Shown: positions 61,602-64,000 of the stretch, piece by piece | How the letters are laid out: each line of letters begins with the position of its first letter | Numbering within the stretch: the stretch's first letter is position 1 | Source: an uncultured Bacteroidia bacterium | Lineage (GTDB): Bacteria > Bacteroidota > Bacteroidia > NS11-12g > UBA955 | NCBI GenBank assembly: GCA_943788195.1 | Contig: CALSPH010000002.1 | Location: forward strand, 62,001-126,000 | Reading direction: 5' to 3' | DNA: 64,000 nucleotides | Notes under the pieces: model-generated | What the model was told of the DNA's origin: nothing | Database searches by the model: none | What the model saw: the letters and a program-made list of their open reading frames with translations, nothing else | Program-made: the position numbers and the translations under genes

Positions 61602-62087
61602 CTAATTCAAATTGTCAACCATCTTTTGAATTAATTCCTTGGCCTTCAAATAGCCTGCAACCGTTTCTTTTCTTTCAAAGTGACTATTCAGGAATACCAA
61701 AGATGGGTAAGCAGAAATTTTGTCGAATACCATACAAAACTCATGATACCCTTGTTTATCCCCTGTTTTTATGTAGGAATAGGTCCTTCCTAAGAATTGG
61801 ATTTCACCTTGATATTCCCCATCAAATTTGACGAAATAATAATGCGCATTCATCGAGTCAACAATCGTGGAGTCGCTAAGCACATTGACTTCTAATAGCT
61901 TACACCATTTACACCAATCTGCATAGTAATAAATCACCACCGGTTTTGGATTTTGTTTCATACTGTCCTCGAGGTGAAGCAAGGATATGGTTTGAATACT
62001 TTTATCTTGGGTACTGTCTGTTGAGCCATTTGTGGATTGCACAAAAGCCAAGGACAAAACGAATATGAAGGATACTATTTTAACCAT
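61602..62087 (-). CDS. Exported thioredoxin-like protein
   Basis: A 161-residue protein with a signal peptide (about 1-22) and a thioredoxin fold (about 40-158). The redox pair is C59/C62 in DWCKWCKLLE, with the usual cis-proline in AYPSLVFL (about residue 128). It probably reduces or isomerises disulfides in the periplasm. Its start overlaps the upstream TonB-receptor gene by 13 bases, so the two are translated in tandem; the receptor plug carries its own CNVC pair, which could be a substrate. Confidence 0.87.
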   Translation of the reverse strand: MVKIVSFIFVLSLAFVQSTNGSTDSTQDKSIQTISLLHLEDSMKQNPKPVVIYYYADWCKWCKLLEVNVLSDSTIVDSMNAHYYFVKFDGEYQGEIQFLGRTYSYIKTGDKQGYHEFCMVFDKISAYPSLVFLNSHFERKETVAGYLKAKELIQKMVDNLN

Positions 62088-64000
62088 TTATAGGATAGCC
62101 CAATGTAAAACCTTCTGGCTTGATTTGAGGCGTACACGTAACTTGGGTCAAAAGTTAATGCTTGTGGGTTATTAACGGTGGGTATTGCATTACCGTTTGC
62201 ATCAAACTGCACTTGTTTATCAAAAGGATCAAAAGAGCGTGCAATACTCAAGCTACTTGGTGTAAAATTGAGCAAGTTCTTCACCCCACCATACAATGTA
62301 AATGACTTGAATGTTTTGGTCACCTTAATATTTTGCAAGCTATACCAAGGAGAATTAGCACTGCGCTGATCTAATGAACCTAGCCGTGGAAGCTTCATCG
62401 GACTATATACATTTCCAGTATAATCAATCAATAATTTAAATCGTGGCATTTCATAGCTTATTTTCCAAACTCCACTTAACTGTTCGGTGAGTAATTGTCT
62501 TGTTTTTTCTCCGTTATCAAATTGACTCACATCCATAACGGTGGCTCCTATATTGGCTCCAAACCCACCACTTGTAATTAAATCTAAGTTTAAGGAAACA
62601 CCTTGAGAAACGGCATAACCCGCTAAATTATCATAGATAATCTGATTTGGATTGGTTAGGTAATCTGGAATAATTTTATTGGTAAAGTAGGTATACCAAG
62701 TGGAAGCGTCAATATTCAGTAACTTATCTTTTCCAATGATTAACTTCTTCTCCATATTCACATTCCCATTCCATGATTTTTCGGGCTTCAATTTTGATTT
62801 AAAAACCACTTTACGTGCACCGGTTAAGGCGGCATGATCTTCCGTAAATACATTTGCCACTCGATATCCATTACCTGCACTTATACGAAAAATGGTTCGT
62901 TTATTCGCTGAATTCCATTTGTAATTTACTCTAGGAGTAAGGATGTGGCCATGAATGCTGTTATAATCATAGCGCAATCCTGTGAGTATTATCTTATTTT
63001 CTTTGATGTAGTGCTGTGTTTGAATGAATGCACCCGGTAAATGCGTAATGCTCGGTTGATTATTGTTGTGGATGGTATCCTGTTCCTGTGTAGCAATGGT
63101 GTTGTCATCATAAAAGGTACACCGATAGGTTACGCCTGCTAATAATTCGGTGTTCTTTCCAATACGCTCTTCATGAATTAACTGACCGAACTGGACAAAT
63201 TGATCCGCAAAGAAGCCAACATTGCCATAATAAGAATTCTGCTTATGGTAATTGCTACTGTATTGAAGCTTTAAGTTGAATTGAGTCGGTAATTCATATA
63301 CACCAAAGGCCTCCCAACGATTGGTATAGATACTTTCACCATAAATACTATCACCTCCTCGAAACTGAGTTTCCCAGTCCATTTCTCCTCCCCATCTTTT
63401 CTCTGAGTTGTAACGGGCCGCCAATGAGAACAACTTATTCGATTTCCTTTTCAAAAGCATTTTTGAAAACAATGATACGCGGTTCTGTATGGTAAGATCC
63501 GTAAAACCGTCCCCATTCTTATCAATCGGGTTATCATAGTTATAATAATTGGCGGATACCAGCATGTCTACTTTTTCACCCAAGGCTGTTTTGTATGCTA
63601 CGTCTAAATTAGATTCATTCCAAGAACTGTGCATATAATCCACTGCTAACTTAGCTGTATTGTATGGATTCTTGGTTATTACATTAATAATACCCCCTAC
63701 CGCCTCAGAACCAAACAAAGTAGAAGCAGGTCCTTTTACAATTTCAACTCGTTCAATCAAAGATTGTGGAATTCCGTTGAGGCCATAAATTGTTGACAGA
63801 CCTCCAACAATAGGCATACCATCAATTAGAATCATCGTATAGGCTCCTTCCAGCCCATTGATATGAATATCACCTGTGTTACACACGTTGCAATTGTTTT
63901 GTGGTCTTACCCCATTTACGGTTTGCAAGGCTTCAAAAACAGAAGGAGCTGGATTCGCTTGTAAATATTCTGCACTGATTATATCAATTGGAACTGGGCT
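62075..64000 (-). CDS. TonB-dependent receptor, 5' end beyond window
   Basis: The 641 visible residues are in frame to the window edge, so the real start lies past 64000; the TTG at 63928 is not the start. The plug begins PVPIDIISAEYLQANPAPSV, followed by GLEGAYTMILIDGMPIVGG and ERVEIVKGPASTLFGSEAVGGIINVITKNP, all standard TonB receptor plug blocks. A CNVC pair (63881-63892) lies in the plug in front of NTGDIHINGL. The barrel ends at FYIGLSYKWLK. This cysteine-bearing plug group is often tied to metal or metal-complex uptake; the substrate here is not shown. Confidence 0.9.
   Translation of the reverse strand, partial: SPVPIDIISAEYLQANPAPSVFEALQTVNGVRPQNNCNVCNTGDIHINGLEGAYTMILIDGMPIVGGLSTIYGLNGIPQSLIERVEIVKGPASTLFGSEAVGGIINVITKNPYNTAKLAVDYMHSSWNESNLDVAYKTALGEKVDMLVSANYYNYDNPIDKNGDGFTDLTIQNRVSLFSKMLLKRKSNKLFSLAARYNSEKRWGGEMDWETQFRGGDSIYGESIYTNRWEAFGVYELPTQFNLKLQYSSNYHKQNSYYGNVGFFADQFVQFGQLIHEERIGKNTELLAGVTYRCTFYDDNTIATQEQDTIHNNNQPSITHLPGAFIQTQHYIKENKIILTGLRYDYNSIHGHILTPRVNYKWNSANKRTIFRISAGNGYRVANVFTEDHAALTGARKVVFKSKLKPEKSWNGNVNMEKKLIIGKDKLLNIDASTWYTYFTNKIIPDYLTNPNQIIYDNLAGYAVSQGVSLNLDLITSGGFGANIGATVMDVSQFDNGEKTRQLLTEQLSGVWKISYEMPRFKLLIDYTGNVYSPMKLPRLGSLDQRSANSPWYSLQNIKVTKTFKSFTLYGGVKNLLNFTPSSLSIARSFDPFDKQVQFDANGNAIPTVNNPQALTFDPSYVYASNQARRFYIGLSYKWLK

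Noticed and set aside
62075-63928. Taking 63928 as the start of the TonB receptor
   Set aside because: The codon is a TTG within the plug; conserved plug sequence continues in frame to the window edge.
1-64000. CRISPR array, tRNA or rRNA genes, prophage or plasmid functions
   Set aside because: No regularly spaced repeats, no tRNA cloverleaf or rRNA segments noticed by eye, and no integrase, capsid or replication genes; a tRNAscan or similar run would settle small RNA genes.

Overview
The window reads as one continuous stretch of chromosome from a Bacteroidota bacterium, plausibly Flavobacteriales or a close relative. The evidence for this is AT-rich DNA with almost no Shine-Dalgarno sequences, many TAnnTTTG (-7) promoter elements close to start codons, type IX secretion C-terminal sorting domains (genes at 13609, 23341, 25648), DUF6089 outer-membrane proteins, ASPIC/UnbV and DUF4465 proteins, a GYDIA-type GHMP kinase with a type 2 IPP isomerase, and a cobalamin riboswitch of the Bacteroidota form. 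There is no rRNA, tRNA, CRISPR array or prophage. The only mobile-type gene is a small REP-associated/IS200-like Y1 transposase.

Layout. 1-5.6 kb: a partial basic protein, a small secreted protein, a lipoprotein-type ApbE, an HI0933-family flavoprotein, trigger factor, an AlkD-type DNA glycosylase and a secreted rhodanese. 5.6-12.5 kb: a SIMPL-domain secreted protein divergent from a TPR/LytS-type histidine kinase and LytTR regulator pair, then an MMPL/RND transporter divergent from a TPR protein. 12.6-14.7 kb: thioredoxin reductase overlapping a T9SS-exported nuclease-like protein. 14.9-18.2 kb: a mevalonate-pathway operon (fni, HMG-CoA reductase, GHMP kinase) whose stop and start codons abut exactly. 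18.2-18.8 kb: Y1 transposase with flanking REP-like palindromes. 18.9-24.7 kb: a small outer-membrane-like protein, GNAT acetyltransferase, GT2 glycosyltransferase, pdhB with a PAP2-like membrane protein and an enoyl-CoA hydratase, and an M43 metalloprotease.

24.7-28.7 kb (minus strand): a vitamin B12 acquisition operon, made of promoter, cobalamin riboswitch, BtuB-like TonB-dependent receptor, DUF4465 T9SS protein and BtuG-like beta-propeller lipoprotein. 28.7-40 kb: asparaginase, yidC-nadK, two tandem DUF6089 proteins, uppS-bamA-dapD-glycosyltransferase. 40-49 kb: a complete aa3-type cytochrome c oxidase locus (subunits II and I, heme A synthase, heme O synthase, two subunit III proteins, subunit IV, SCO, DUF420, a CPMC small protein, DUF983).

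49-64 kb: a YqaE/Pmp3-tailed lipoprotein, acyl-CoA thioesterase, two small membrane proteins, a giant FG-GAP/ASPIC lipoprotein next to a vanadium-haloperoxidase-like lipoprotein, a lipoprotein and a LuxE-like enzyme with overlapping divergent start codons, a phosphosugar isomerase with a fumarylacetoacetase-like hydrolase, an RluD-family pseudouridine synthase, a GT9 glycosyltransferase, and a thioredoxin-like protein downstream of a TonB receptor cut by the window end.

Most of the window is core metabolism and envelope biogenesis. The least ordinary parts are the B12 operon, the transposase with its inverted REP-like flanks, the AlkD gene whose conserved N-terminus lies upstream of the first ATG, and several unusual gene junctions and divergent promoters. 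No wholly new multigene system can be demonstrated from the sequence alone.
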